A stretch of DNA of 64,000 nucleotides from Klebsiella pneumoniae (GCA_945878555.1 CAMDWI010000013.1:55832-119831), one strand, 5' to 3'. Positions 37,229 through 47,116 are shown, numbered from the stretch's first letter. Translations and numbers: made by a program. Notes: generated by a model not told the origin, from the sequence alone.

Positions 37229-39339
37229 ATTGCGTTATTTGCCTGGTTTGATACCGGCCCGGATGTTTCATCCAGACAGGGTAATACAATTGTAAACTCC
37301 GTCCCGACTCCTGGACGGCTCGCCACCCTGATACTGCCTCCTGTTTCACGGATAATCTCGCGACTTTCATACACACCTATACCCATGCCTGCATTCCCCT
37401 TGGTGGTATCAAACGGCTTGAACAATCGCGTTTTGATAAACTCTTCATCCATGCCACACCCGTCGTCCGCTATCGTAATTCTTGCCTGATTGTCCTGCTG
37501 TTCGAGGTCCAGCCACACGTTGCCACTCGCCTCTGCGGCCTCCTGCGCATTCTGGATCAGGTGCTCGAGCGCAGAGGCCAGTTTATCTTTCTCCACCCTC
37601 ACTATCAGACCACTAACCGATTTTCTCAGCACCGGTTCGGGTTTGGCCAGACTTCTCCTGGTAATTATGGTTCCAAGTAATGTGGCAAGATCCACCTTCT
37701 GCAGGTTGGGCGTACTGACTACCTGCCCTTTACCCAGCGATCCCAGCAGTTTCTTCATCTTATCCGACGCATGCGAAATTGTCTCTACAGCGTCATCCAT
37801 AAATTCCGGTTTGTCCCGGTATTTGGGGAAGTTTGAGGTGATAAATGTCAACTGGGCAACAATGTTCTTCAGGTCATGCACCATGAACGCAGACAAGCGA
37901 TTGAATGTTTCAAACTGTCTTGCCTCGGACAAGGCGTCAGTCGTCCTTAATAATGCAATGTAGGCCGCCGTCTGGAAACCCACAGTCTTCAGCAAGTCCA
38001 CGTCCTCCCAGTCAAACGAAACGTTGCCGTGCGGACGGGCCAGCATCATCAAACCGGAGAGCGTGTCCCCATTGAAAAGCGGCAATACTAACCAGATCCG
38101 CTCCGAGGAGGTCATCCATCCGGGCAATACCAACTGATTATATTTTCTTGCGGATACCCTGTATTCGTCAATATTGATAATCCAGCGATGTGTTTTCATA
38201 TAGCCGATTAGCTCATCGTCAGCAGCTATCTCGTTCTGGACGTGATCATGAAATCCGACCTTGTCTACCAGCGCCAGATAACCGTCGCTTTCAGTCAACC
38301 ACAAGGCACCACCCGGGCTTTTTACCACTTCACAGACGGCCTTGATAATGGTCCGGTATATTTCAGTATTGTCGGTGTTTTCAGCCAGCGTCCGGACAAA
38401 CCCCAGCCACTCTTCACGATAATCATATTTATTCTTGTAGAAATGTTTCGCCAGGAAGATTTTCAGACGGGCCCGCAATTCGGTGGAGAAAAATAGTACG
38501 ACCAGTATCACCAGGGCACCAAATAAAAACACTATCTGAAGGTGGGGGCCCCACACGCCGCCGTAATTTCTGACGTAATATCCGGCAGCGGCCATTATTA
38601 TCATATATATGCCGGCGGCCAGTGCTGCCGTGCTGTGGTAAATCACATGACGGGAGACAAACAACTTCATTTCCCAGTTGGGGTTTCTGACCACTGACAA
38701 GGCTATCAAGGGGACGCAGATACCATTAATCACACCACGCGCGTCGAGCAAATGCATTTCAATACTTTTAAACAATACCGCATCAGAGTACAGAAACAGA
38801 TCATAGGCAAAAATCCCGCCAATGCCGAAACACATGAATTTGAGCGCCCATCTGCCGGCGGGATTTGTACTCCGGTACAATTTCTCCAGCAATAACAGAC
38901 CAAACATGGCCATGGCAATAAAGGCAACATATTCTGTTCTGACACCGGTCAGGATGGTGATATTGCCGTGGTTACCCAGCTCGGAATAGACAATTACCAC
39001 TGACAGTAGCAGTACCAGACCGGCTACCAGTGGCAGAACCAGCCGGAATATTCGCGATTGGTTGCTAGTAGATTGCTGGCTCAATACGACATACAGGAAT
39101 AACAACCAGGCTGTATTGCGGGCAACCTCCAGTAACCGGGACAACACGGAAGGCACACCGTCATAAATGGGGTAGTATGCCTGGGCTGCAAATAACAGGG
39201 CCGAGAGCACGCTCGCCAGTATTAACACCCCCGCGACCCGTTGCCCACGCCAGTTAATCAACAATAATACTGACAATACCAGGAACATGAATGCCCCTGA
39301 CAGGTTGCTCAGTGAACCGGGATCAAACATCGTATTCAT
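37225..39339 (-). CDS. prsK: PrsK: PEP-CTERM-system membrane histidine kinase
   Basis: This is a 704-residue sensor kinase. The first 290 residues hold about eight membrane helices, a GAF-like region follows (about 310-460), and the dimerisation/phosphotransfer helix has acceptor H488 in AFMVHDLKN. A HATPase domain follows with DDGCGMDEEF and GMGIGVYESREI. The order and length match PrsK kinases of XrtA systems. It lies immediately upstream of prsR and is divergent from the priming sugar transferase gene, whose sigma-54 promoter is in the shared intergenic region. The signal is unknown; the membrane half suggests an envelope or lipid stimulus. Confidence 0.92.
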   Translation of the reverse strand: MNTMFDPGSLSNLSGAFMFLVLSVLLLINWRGQRVAGVLILASVLSALLFAAQAYYPIYDGVPSVLSRLLEVARNTAWLLFLYVVLSQQSTSNQSRIFRLVLPLVAGLVLLLSVVIVYSELGNHGNITILTGVRTEYVAFIAMAMFGLLLLEKLYRSTNPAGRWALKFMCFGIGGIFAYDLFLYSDAVLFKSIEMHLLDARGVINGICVPLIALSVVRNPNWEMKLFVSRHVIYHSTAALAAGIYMIIMAAAGYYVRNYGGVWGPHLQIVFLFGALVILVVLFFSTELRARLKIFLAKHFYKNKYDYREEWLGFVRTLAENTDNTEIYRTIIKAVCEVVKSPGGALWLTESDGYLALVDKVGFHDHVQNEIAADDELIGYMKTHRWIINIDEYRVSARKYNQLVLPGWMTSSERIWLVLPLFNGDTLSGLMMLARPHGNVSFDWEDVDLLKTVGFQTAAYIALLRTTDALSEARQFETFNRLSAFMVHDLKNIVAQLTFITSNFPKYRDKPEFMDDAVETISHASDKMKKLLGSLGKGQVVSTPNLQKVDLATLLGTIITRRSLAKPEPVLRKSVSGLIVRVEKDKLASALEHLIQNAQEAAEASGNVWLDLEQQDNQARITIADDGCGMDEEFIKTRLFKPFDTTKGNAGMGIGVYESREIIRETGGSIRVASRPGVGTEFTIVLPCLDETSGPVSNQANNAI

Positions 39340-39571
39340 GGTTATCGGCCGGGCCGGCGTTCCTGTGTCTAAAAGCGGTACGATAACCCATCAGGGTAAC
39401 AATTGGATATGGCCGCATTTTTGTCATATTGCTGTCGAACTAACATCAACGATTGTAATAGTTAGTAACTATATTTGTCGAAGTCAGGGTTCTTTGTATA
39501 ATACGCGCCCATGATTGTCGCTGAATGACTACAAATTATCCTGCGGTTGTTTTGAAACTCACTCTTTTTTA

Positions 39572-39604
39572 TGAAGTTGTCTCGGCCTGGTCCTGACAAC
39601 TTCA
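39572..39604. promoter_or_regulatory. Perfect inverted repeat upstream of sigma-54 promoter (candidate activator site)
   Basis: TGAAGTTGTC and GACAACTTCA form 10-bp perfect arms around a 13-nt spacer. The centre lies about 110 nt upstream of the -24/-12 element at 39697-39712, a normal enhancer distance. Being in a divergent promoter region, it is unlikely to be a terminator. Binding by PrsR is inference. Confidence 0.45.
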
Positions 39605-39696
39605 CTACTGACAAATTTTTTAACTTATTGATATTATTGGATTATATTTGTTTTGCGCCTATACAGACCCTGTCGACCCCCATGTCTTTTAATAAC

Positions 39697-39712
39697 TGGC
39701 ATCCAACTTGCT
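39697..39712 (+). promoter_or_regulatory. Sigma-54 (-24/-12) promoter of the priming transferase
   Basis: TGGCATCCAACTTGCT matches TGGCAY-N5-TTGCW with GG and GC separated by 10 nt. The expected start of transcription is near 39722, giving a leader of about 95 nt. The gene has a good GGGGA ribosome-binding site 9 nt before its ATG. Confidence 0.82.
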
Positions 39713-39817
39713 TAGTACTAGTCAGAGTATACCGGTACGACTAACAACAAGACCGGCGACCGGAAAGACAGAAACAGACCGGTTAGCACAAAACATATAA
39801 TTACGGGGAACATAAAA

Positions 39818-41212
39818 ATGAAAAAACTATTCGGCCACTACATACCACGAGGTCTGCTTTTCTCCTATATAACGGAGATTATTATCGTATTCAGCTCCAT
39901 CTTTATTGCCATACCGATTGCGCTGAGCCTGTTCACGCACGATACGCTGGTCATGGGTAATTTGTCGCTGTATCCGTATGCCATTCTGTACACCGTCGTG
40001 ATGCATCTGGCGATGATTTCGACTGGCCTTTATCAACGGGACTTGCCCTCAGAGCGTACAACCCTGATATTGCGTATGCTCGTCAGCATCGCCATCAGCG
40101 GAATAGCCATTTATGTAATCAATCTGTGGTTACGTCTGGATGTGTTCTGTCTGCATACTTTAACCATCGCCGGTTTCTTTACCTTCTCGGGCATCATCAG
40201 CAGTCGTCTGCTGCTGTTCCGTGAGGCTGAAACATCTTCAGGCCATCACCGGGTCCTGGTGATCGGTACCGGAGAAAAGGCCTCCAGCCTGCAACACCGA
40301 CTGGTGAAACCCAAACTGAAAACTGGCCTGCTTTCAAGGACCGGCATCAACACAGACGCGCATATCCTGAAGAGCCAGATTGTCAGGCTGGATTCAAAGT
40401 CGCTGAGCCAGTATGCAAAAGAGAAAAACATCAATGAGATCATCATCGCGCTGGACGAACGCAGAAATAAACTGCCGATAGATGACCTGATTGAGTGCCG
40501 GTTAAACGGCGTCCGTATTACCGATATTGCCACCTTTCTGGAAAGGGATTCGGGCAGTATCATCCTTGACAACTTCCAGCCCAACTCGCTGATCTTTTCT
40601 GAAGGTGTCGTCCAGGCGATCCGGCTGAAGACCAAGCGTATTGTAGACGTGCTTGCCAGTCTGATGATCCTGATGATGACACTGCCGATAATGCTTGTTA
40701 CTGCAGTGGTTATCTGGCTGGAATCCGGCTGCAAGGGCTCTGTACTTTACTGTCAGGAACGGGTTGGCCTGAATGGCAAATGTTTCAAACTGCTCAAATT
40801 CAGAAGCATGATTGAAAATGCTGAAAAAGACGGTCATGCCGTATGGGCCCAACAAAATGACATGCGTGTAACCAGTATTGGACGTTTTATCCGCAAGACC
40901 CGTATCGACGAATTGCCCCAGTTACTGAATGTACTGAAGGGTGAAATGAGCATGGTAGGTCCAAGGCCGGAACGCCCGCAGTTTGTAAACGAACTCGCCA
41001 GGGAGATTCCTTATTACAATCTGCGCCATTACGTGCTGCCAGGAATTACCGGCTGGGCCCAGATTTGTTATCCTTACGGCGCCTCAATTGAAGATGCAAG
41101 GCAAAAGCTCCAGTTCGACCTGTACTACATCAAGAACTACAGTGTATTGCTGGATGTACTCATATTATTACAGACCACGTCGGTAATTTTATGGGGTAAA
41201 GGCGCCAGATAA
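39818..41212 (+). CDS. Priming sugar-phosphate transferase of the XrtA system (WcaJ-like)
   Basis: This polyprenyl-phosphate sugar-1-phosphate transferase has 464 residues and starts the lipid-linked repeat unit. Four N-terminal membrane helices (about 12-130) are followed by a CoA-binding-like Rossmann domain (VLVIGTGEKASSL, about 147-159) and another membrane helix near 280. The catalytic domain carries FRSMIENAEKDG, RKTRIDELPQLLNVLKGEM and VGPRPERPQF (about 330-390). The architecture and the neighbouring prsK fit the TIGR03013-type XrtA glycosyltransferase. It is expressed from its own sigma-54 promoter and ends at a strong terminator, so it is probably monocistronic. Confidence 0.92.
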   Translation: MKKLFGHYIPRGLLFSYITEIIIVFSSIFIAIPIALSLFTHDTLVMGNLSLYPYAILYTVVMHLAMISTGLYQRDLPSERTTLILRMLVSIAISGIAIYVINLWLRLDVFCLHTLTIAGFFTFSGIISSRLLLFREAETSSGHHRVLVIGTGEKASSLQHRLVKPKLKTGLLSRTGINTDAHILKSQIVRLDSKSLSQYAKEKNINEIIIALDERRNKLPIDDLIECRLNGVRITDIATFLERDSGSIILDNFQPNSLIFSEGVVQAIRLKTKRIVDVLASLMILMMTLPIMLVTAVVIWLESGCKGSVLYCQERVGLNGKCFKLLKFRSMIENAEKDGHAVWAQQNDMRVTSIGRFIRKTRIDELPQLLNVLKGEMSMVGPRPERPQFVNELAREIPYYNLRHYVLPGITGWAQICYPYGASIEDARQKLQFDLYYIKNYSVLLDVLILLQTTSVILWGKGAR

Positions 41213-41246
41213 TTTCCCCCTGACTATTTTATCAGTTCCCGTACTG

Positions 41247-41283
41247 ATACCGGCTGGGTAGCGCTACCAGCCGGTATTTTTTA
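41247..41283 (+). terminator. Intrinsic terminator of the priming transferase
   Basis: 11-bp stem ATACCGGCTGG/CCAGCCGGTAT with a 9-nt loop that itself contains the palindrome TAGCGCTA, followed by a T run. It lies 35 nt after the stop codon. Confidence 0.9.
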
Positions 41284-41408
41284 TTTGGGTAGTAACAATC
41301 CATCGGCGCATTGGCCATGATAAACGGCTATGTTCCAACAGGAAATGCGGGTCGTTATTTGACGTGGTAACAGGACTGTGTCTAATCGGGCATACAGCAA
41401 CTAAATAA

Positions 41409-41567
41409 CTGTTCCAAAATCCACGACAGTTCAGATTGGGCACAGGAATATTACCCTTCCAGACACGCTGTGAATACATCCATGTACGCTCGAGCGCCGC
41501 ATCCATGCGGCTAACGGTCTGTCACGGTAATATTCCTGTGCCCAATCCGAACAGGATTTCGGAACAG
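41409..41567 (-). repeat. Structured intergenic element, copy 1 (longest arms)
   Basis: The core occupies 41456-41525 and is oriented on the minus strand. The inner arms are a perfect 22-bp inverted repeat (41434-41455 and 41526-41547). Further interrupted pairing continues outward: GTTC/GAAC, ATCC/GGAT, and CTGTTCC/GGAACAG at the ends. The core contains CCGCA-TGGA-TGCGG and ACA-TGGA-TGT hairpins and the CAGAC/GTCTG stem next to GA on both sides. It lies between convergent genes, about 200 nt from each stop, with its own terminators between. Confidence 0.85.
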
Positions 41568-41731
41568 TTATTCAGGTTTCAGCAAGGGGCACGGACAGGC
41601 CAGTTAATGGATACTGTTATGATACCCGATGAACGATATCACTATGCCAGAGTGCTAACTCAAACCCGGGCACACGATAGTGCCGGTAAAGCCGGGGAGA
41701 GTGTATGTAGGGAGACAAGGTTTCAGGAATA

Positions 41732-41756
41732 CCGGCCCCTTCGTCAGGGGGGCCGG
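41732..41756 (-). terminator. GC-rich hairpin downstream of prsT
   Basis: 8-bp perfect stem CCGGCCCC/GGGGCCGG with a 9-nt loop, 20 nt past the prsT stop. It lacks a T run, so it may only stabilise the 3' end or act with Rho. Confidence 0.5.
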
Positions 41757-41775
41757 GTGATTTGCGAAATCGGAA

Positions 41776-44616
41776 TTATTCCAGACTCTTGGCAAGCTCC
41801 ATGGCAGCCGGCCTTTCCGCGAACTCATTCTTGTTTTCAAGCACTTTGCTGATTTCACTCTTCGCCTGCACCTTGTCACCGGTAGCTGCCAGGGCATAAG
41901 CGAGGTGATAACGAATTTCAGGGGATTCCGGGTATTTGGCCAACGCCTTCTGTATCAGCGGGATCCCCTGTTCATTCTTGCCCTGCTTGACCATCGCCCA
42001 ACCCAGCGTGTCCATTATGCCCGCGTCATCTGGTGCGGCCTTGCTCGCCTTTTCAGCCAGCTCATAGGCACGATTAATATCTGTATCCAGATACAGCCAG
42101 GAAAGATTGTTCAGGGCAACTATGTTTTCAGGGGTCTTGGCCAGCACATTTTCATAATGCATTCTGGCTGCTTCCATGTCATTTTGGCGCATCGAGAGGC
42201 CACCTATCAGCAAATCGCCCCGGATATCTTCCGGATTTGCAGTACGCCATTCATCCAGAATGGCCCGGGCCTTTTCAATATCCCCGACCTTCTCGTAGGT
42301 CTGGCTCAACCTTGCAGTCAGTGTAAATGTACGGGCAGCTTTGTAGGCCTGCTCATATGACGAAATGGCCTCGGCATAATTGCCTTCGGAAAAGAAGGTG
42401 TCACCGATCAGGATATGGGTATCCGGTGCGTCAGGCTGCTGTTTTTTCAGCTGCTCGGTATAGGTCCTGGCCAGTTCTGTGTCATTTTGTCTGATTGCCA
42501 GCTCAATACTGGCACTCAGGGCACCAGGATGCTGGGGCTCAAGTTTAAGAACTTCCTGCAGATGCCCGCGGGCAGCCTCATAATCGGTACGTTGTAACTG
42601 AACCTGGGCAAGTTCAAAGATGATTGCCGGCGTGTCCGGCATACGGCCCAGCAAGGCTGTCAGCGTGCGCAGCGCATCATCCGTCTTCCCGGTCATACGT
42701 TGTGCCTGTCCAAGTAACAACTGAACATCAGGATTATCCGGCGCAACCTTGACAGACTCATTGGCGATTTCCAGCAATTTCTGGGAGTCACCGGTTGCCA
42801 TGTAGTGGCGACCCAGTAGCAGTCGTGGCCCCAGTGAATCCGGATTGCCTGTCCGCGCCTGTTCTATCAGACCTATCATCTTGTCAATCTGTCCGCGTTG
42901 CGACTCAAGTCGCGCCAGTTCAAGCAAGGTCTGCACATGACTCGGGTTTATCTGCAGGATTTTCCGGTAATGTTGTTCCGCCGCATCGGTTTTTTCAGAG
43001 GTGATTTCAAGGCGTGCTAGATTGTACAGGGCAGGGATAAACTCGGGATCCTTTTCCAGGGCCAGTTCAAACTGCGCCATGGCAAGTTCAGTCTTGCCAC
43101 TTGCATTTAATGCTGTGCCAAGCAGGTTATACGCAGAGGCCTCTTCCGGCTTCAGCTTGATCAGCTCCTCGGCAGAACCGGTGGCCGCATCATAATTCTT
43201 GTTGCGTATATAGGTTGCCACAAGCAGTTCACGCGTTGGCAATAAATCCGGCTGGGTGGTGATGGCCTGCTTCAACAACGAGACCGCCTTGTCGACCGAA
43301 CCCAGGTTCAGGTAAGCCGTGGCTAGCTGTGTGGCAAGCATCGAATTATCCGGCGCCAGTCCAACCGCGCGTTCCAGCAAAGTGACACCCTCATTTATAT
43401 TACCTGCCTCGATGTTTGCCGAGGCGAGCATCGAGAGCAATGATGCGTCTTCACCACTGCTGGCAATAATTTTCCGGATATTACTGATGGCTTCGTCCGG
43501 TTCTTTCAGCCTGATCTGGATCGTTGCCAGCAGTTTTAGAGCCTCTGCGCTGTCAGGATATTGAGCAAGAAATGTCCTCAAAAAGTCGCGTGACTGCTCC
43601 AGCTGGCCCTGTTCAAAGGAAAGATAGGCCATCATCAGCAGGCTTTCAGCGTGTCCCGGTATTACCTTGAGCACTTCAAGCAGATTGGTCCTGGCCAGTT
43701 CGGGATCATTGTTTCGAACAGCAATCAGTGCCCGGAAATATTTACTCATCAGATTTTGTGGCGCGATCTTGTCTATCTGGTCAAGTGCCTCGGTAGCAGG
43801 CTGTACCTTGTTCTGGGCCAGCATGGACCGGATCCTGCCGAACTGCGCTGCCATATTGTTTTCTACCAGGGTGGTGGCCTGGGCATAGGCGGCCTCGGCA
43901 GCCACCGGGTTATTTAAGCGCATTTCCAGGTCACCCTCATGGATGAATACCGTCGGATCCTGTGGCGCGCGTGTCCTGGCCTCGGCAATCAGACTACGTG
44001 CCTCGTCTATCCTGTCTGACTCCATAAAAATGCGAGCCAGTCCGAGCCTCGCATTGATAGCGCTATCGTCCTTTGCAAGCACCTCTCTGTAACTGGACTC
44101 GGCATCACCCAGCCTGTTCAGTCCCAGAAAGGCCTCTGCCCTGCTCGTCATGTCATTCGCATCCAGACTACCCGCTTCGGCGCGCGCGTCGGTTGCATCA
44201 ACAACTTCCTGGAACTTGCGCTGGAGCATGTATGCCTTCAGCAGTGCCGTCTCCAGGTCTGCACCGGCGTATCCGAGCGATCTCGCAGTCACCAGTTCCT
44301 TTTCAGCCGCCTCGCCTGATCCCATTTGCAAATAAAGATTACCCAGCATCCAGCGGCCTTCCTGCAGATTGGCATCCTTTTGCAGGGCATTTTTAATTTC
44401 AATAATCGCGGCATTCGCGTTATTATCCGCAAGGAAGGTACGGGCCTTCTCCAGGTGTTCCTCTGCGGACTGTCCCGATATCAGATTACAGGCAGACAGA
44501 AAACATACCATGGTCAGTGCCGTCACCAGACGGGCGGTTTTACCCCGGTGGGGCAAAGTGATCTGGGGGCTGGTTCCGGTCGACTGCATATAATACTTGT
44601 TACTTTGGATTATCAT
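41776..44616 (-). CDS. prsT: PrsT: TPR-repeat lipoprotein of the PEP-CTERM system
   Basis: This is a lipoprotein of 946 residues. The signal peptide ends in a lipobox FLSAC with C43, and the rest is a long array of tetratricopeptide-like helical repeats (for example AEEHLEKARTFLADNNANAA, AKFRALIAVRNN-type blocks). The TPR array probably docks other envelope proteins of the export machine. ATG 44616 follows AAGAGG at 5-nt spacing; 24 further residues in frame upstream lack such a site. It lies near the priming transferase, matching the usual prsK-prsR-prsT neighbourhood. It is a single gene with a hairpin 20 nt past its stop. Confidence 0.88.
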   Translation of the reverse strand: MIIQSNKYYMQSTGTSPQITLPHRGKTARLVTALTMVCFLSACNLISGQSAEEHLEKARTFLADNNANAAIIEIKNALQKDANLQEGRWMLGNLYLQMGSGEAAEKELVTARSLGYAGADLETALLKAYMLQRKFQEVVDATDARAEAGSLDANDMTSRAEAFLGLNRLGDAESSYREVLAKDDSAINARLGLARIFMESDRIDEARSLIAEARTRAPQDPTVFIHEGDLEMRLNNPVAAEAAYAQATTLVENNMAAQFGRIRSMLAQNKVQPATEALDQIDKIAPQNLMSKYFRALIAVRNNDPELARTNLLEVLKVIPGHAESLLMMAYLSFEQGQLEQSRDFLRTFLAQYPDSAEALKLLATIQIRLKEPDEAISNIRKIIASSGEDASLLSMLASANIEAGNINEGVTLLERAVGLAPDNSMLATQLATAYLNLGSVDKAVSLLKQAITTQPDLLPTRELLVATYIRNKNYDAATGSAEELIKLKPEEASAYNLLGTALNASGKTELAMAQFELALEKDPEFIPALYNLARLEITSEKTDAAEQHYRKILQINPSHVQTLLELARLESQRGQIDKMIGLIEQARTGNPDSLGPRLLLGRHYMATGDSQKLLEIANESVKVAPDNPDVQLLLGQAQRMTGKTDDALRTLTALLGRMPDTPAIIFELAQVQLQRTDYEAARGHLQEVLKLEPQHPGALSASIELAIRQNDTELARTYTEQLKKQQPDAPDTHILIGDTFFSEGNYAEAISSYEQAYKAARTFTLTARLSQTYEKVGDIEKARAILDEWRTANPEDIRGDLLIGGLSMRQNDMEAARMHYENVLAKTPENIVALNNLSWLYLDTDINRAYELAEKASKAAPDDAGIMDTLGWAMVKQGKNEQGIPLIQKALAKYPESPEIRYHLAYALAATGDKVQAKSEISKVLENKNEFAERPAAMELAKSLE

Positions 44617-44780
44617 ATATGCCTCTTGTGAATGGTTTAGGTTCCAGGCCTGATTGGTATCGTCGCGCCGGATTGATGCGATCATCAAGTCATCAAATTA
44701 TAAACAACTACCGCCAGATTGTCACCGCACATGCAGGCGACCTGCGGCTATATGATAAACAGCATACTGATTACTGATAT

Positions 44781-45761
44781 ATGAAAAATACTACTGTTCT
44801 GGTTACTGGTGGCGCCGGCTATATCGGCAGCCACGCTGTACTTGCCCTGCTTGAATCCGGATACCGGGTCGTCATCGTCGATAATCTGTCGACCGGTCAC
44901 CGGGAGGTTGTCCCGGACCAGTGCGAGCTGGTGGTGGGCAACGCGGGCGACAGCGCTCTGGTAGCAAGGGTAATCCGTCAGTCAGGGGCAAGTGCCGTAT
45001 TGCATTTTGCCGGTTCGATTATTGTGGAAGAATCCGTCAGTAATCCGCTCAAGTATTATCTGAACAATACCGAGGTATCACGCAGCCTGATACAAACCTG
45101 TGTTGAAGAGAAGGTTCATCAATTCATCTTTTCCTCGACCGCCGCCGTTTACGGCAATGCGGAAACGGTCCCGGTGACAGAGGCCTGCCCGGTCGCACCC
45201 ATCAATCCTTACGGGTCGTCCAAGGCGATGACCGAACAGATCCTGAAAGATGTCGCCGCCTCATCCCCGCTGCGTTATATTGCATTACGCTATTTCAATG
45301 TCGCTGGTGCCGACCCGCAACGACGTACCGGCCAGTTAACGAAAAATGCGACACATCTGCTGAAGGTTGCCTGCGAGACCGCCTTGGGTAGACGCGAGCA
45401 GATCACGGTTTTTGGTGAGGACTATCCGACCCGCGATGGCACCTGTATCCGCGACTTTATCCACGTCAGTGACCTGGCCGCAGCGCATGTCCGGGCACTT
45501 GAATATCTCGAATCGAATACTGAAAGTCTGACCCTGAATTGCGGTTACGGCACCGGCTACTCTGTCCGGGAGGTGTTGACAGCCCTGCAACAACTGATGG
45601 GGAAACCGCTTAATATCCGCACCGGACCACGACGTCCCGGTGATGCGGCTGAACTTGTTGCCGACAGTACTCGCTTGCGCACCTTGTTAAAGTGGGTACC
45701 GCAATATAATGACCTTCCACAGATCATCAGTGACGCGGTTGAATGGGAAAAACGACGTTAA
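44781..45761 (+). CDS. galE: UDP-glucose 4-epimerase
   Basis: This NAD-dependent epimerase of 326 residues interconverts UDP-glucose and UDP-galactose and so supplies donor sugars. The nucleotide loop is GGAGYIGS (10-17), the Ser-Tyr-x3-Lys catalytic set is FSST near 117-120 and Y144/K148 in NPYGSSK, and YFNVAGADP follows near 172-180. The length is usual for GalE. It is convergent with the peroxidase gene, with the two stops overlapping by 4 nt. It could equally be a UDP-GlcNAc epimerase, since the specificity residue at the sugar pocket is not decisive from sequence. Confidence 0.92.
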   Translation: MKNTTVLVTGGAGYIGSHAVLALLESGYRVVIVDNLSTGHREVVPDQCELVVGNAGDSALVARVIRQSGASAVLHFAGSIIVEESVSNPLKYYLNNTEVSRSLIQTCVEEKVHQFIFSSTAAVYGNAETVPVTEACPVAPINPYGSSKAMTEQILKDVAASSPLRYIALRYFNVAGADPQRRTGQLTKNATHLLKVACETALGRREQITVFGEDYPTRDGTCIRDFIHVSDLAAAHVRALEYLESNTESLTLNCGYGTGYSVREVLTALQQLMGKPLNIRTGPRRPGDAAELVADSTRLRTLLKWVPQYNDLPQIISDAVEWEKRR

Positions 45762-47116
45762 GGTAAAGGTGCCGTCGCCATTCCCGGGGCAACCAGATAT
45801 TCAGCTGCAGTTGCCAGTGGACCGTTCAGCGTCAACAGAAACGCCTCCAGATTTTTCATATCATCCGGTGTCAGATTTAACGGTGCCGCCTCGGAATGTC
45901 CCCTGACAGCAAGCGGTGCCTGGTTATAATGGTTTATAACCTCCGGCAGGGTCGCGATCTGGCCCGAATGCATATAGGGCGCCATCAACGAGACATTGCG
46001 CAATGTCGGTACCTTGAAAGCCGCAATCAGTTCAAGTCCCTCGGTGCGCATGAATTGCAGATGGGGACACTGACCTTCTGTCGCATCGCTGTATTTACCG
46101 GTGCAGTTAAATTCGTCCTCCTGTACCAGTACGACCCCTTCCCGGCGTCCGAGATCCGGAGGCAGGTCAGCTGCCGGGGGAATACCCGTATTATGGAACG
46201 AGTGGTTTGTCAACAGGGGGCCGTTGTGGCAATTGATACATTGCGCCCTGCCGGTAAACAATTGCAGACCGTGTGCTTCCGTATCGGTCAACTGCTGCTG
46301 CATCTGTTGCCTGTCATCCGCCAATACAGCATCAATGTAGGCATCAAAGCGGGTCGGGCCCGGCATTAATAACCTTTCATAGGCGGCGATAGCCTTGCCC
46401 ATATTACTGAAGATCCGGTTGATGATGGCCTGATCCTCGGCCGACATGGCAGTCCAGGCGGTACTGGCAGCGGGATCCGCGACCGGGCCGGCTGACGCGG
46501 GGAAACGTTGCGGGTCTGACAGATCAGGCAACGGCCCGAACAGGGCTTCGTATTCGGCACGATAGACGGGATCCGTGGCAATAATGTGGGCATATTGGGT
46601 ACGGTTACCGCCATGTTCAACCGGACTCTCGGTCGGTCCGAGCGCCTGCGACCACATACTGTCCTTGCGCCCGTCCCAGAAGAACCAGTTACTGTGGGCG
46701 ACCCCAACCAGTGTCATCGCCTTGCGTGGGGTCACACCGACACCTTTGGCACGCGGCAGTCCATCGGTAAAGATCAGTTCCGGCTTGTGACAGGTGGCAC
46801 AGGACACCTGTCCGTTTGAACTGAAGCGCATATCAAAAAACAGCTTGTGCCCAAAACGCGCGGCCGCCGGATTATCGGCTACCGCATTCGACGGGTCGGC
46901 TGGCAAGGCCGGCAAACGCTTCAGCGACAAGGTTGAGAGCAGTTCTTTCTGTTGTACAGTCCACTGGTGCGGATCGGTGATTTCGGGAACTTTAACTTCA
47001 GTGACCGGGACAGGCGCTGTTTCCTGTGTGGTTGTCGGCCCCTGAAACAATGCCGCCGCTATAATCACAACGAGCAATAGTGCAAACGCGAGCCCGATAA
47101 GAGAATTTTTCGACAT
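45758..47116 (-). CDS. Di-haem cytochrome c peroxidase family protein
   Basis: This is a periplasmic or membrane-anchored protein of 452 residues with two c-type haem sites, CATCH (C106-H110) and CINCH (C293-H297). An N-terminal membrane helix (about 5-24) precedes the first domain. SNWFFWDGRKDSMWSQALGP (about 142-161) is typical of the peroxidase/MauG family. It reduces peroxide or oxidises a protein partner. It is probably transcribed with the YtkA-like lipoprotein gene upstream from the FNR-type promoter. The haem attachment depends on the Ccm system encoded further along this window. Confidence 0.88.
   Translation of the reverse strand: MSKNSLIGLAFALLLVVIIAAALFQGPTTTQETAPVPVTEVKVPEITDPHQWTVQQKELLSTLSLKRLPALPADPSNAVADNPAAARFGHKLFFDMRFSSNGQVSCATCHKPELIFTDGLPRAKGVGVTPRKAMTLVGVAHSNWFFWDGRKDSMWSQALGPTESPVEHGGNRTQYAHIIATDPVYRAEYEALFGPLPDLSDPQRFPASAGPVADPAASTAWTAMSAEDQAIINRIFSNMGKAIAAYERLLMPGPTRFDAYIDAVLADDRQQMQQQLTDTEAHGLQLFTGRAQCINCHNGPLLTNHSFHNTGIPPAADLPPDLGRREGVVLVQEDEFNCTGKYSDATEGQCPHLQFMRTEGLELIAAFKVPTLRNVSLMAPYMHSGQIATLPEVINHYNQAPLAVRGHSEAAPLNLTPDDMKNLEAFLLTLNGPLATAAEYLVAPGMATAPLP

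Larger units (their letters stand above)
39340..39817. other. Divergent regulatory region between prsK and the priming transferase
   Basis: 478 nt without a coding feature. It holds a perfect inverted repeat (39572-39604), a sigma-54 promoter (39697-39712) and, presumably, a housekeeping promoter for prsK, which I could not pin down. TTGTCG-type sequences recur at about 39475 and 39513. Confidence 0.5.

Noticed and set aside
44689..44780. Search for a sigma-54 promoter before prsT
   Set aside because: Only a poor GG-N10-GC match was seen upstream (about 44730), with a bad -12; not reported.
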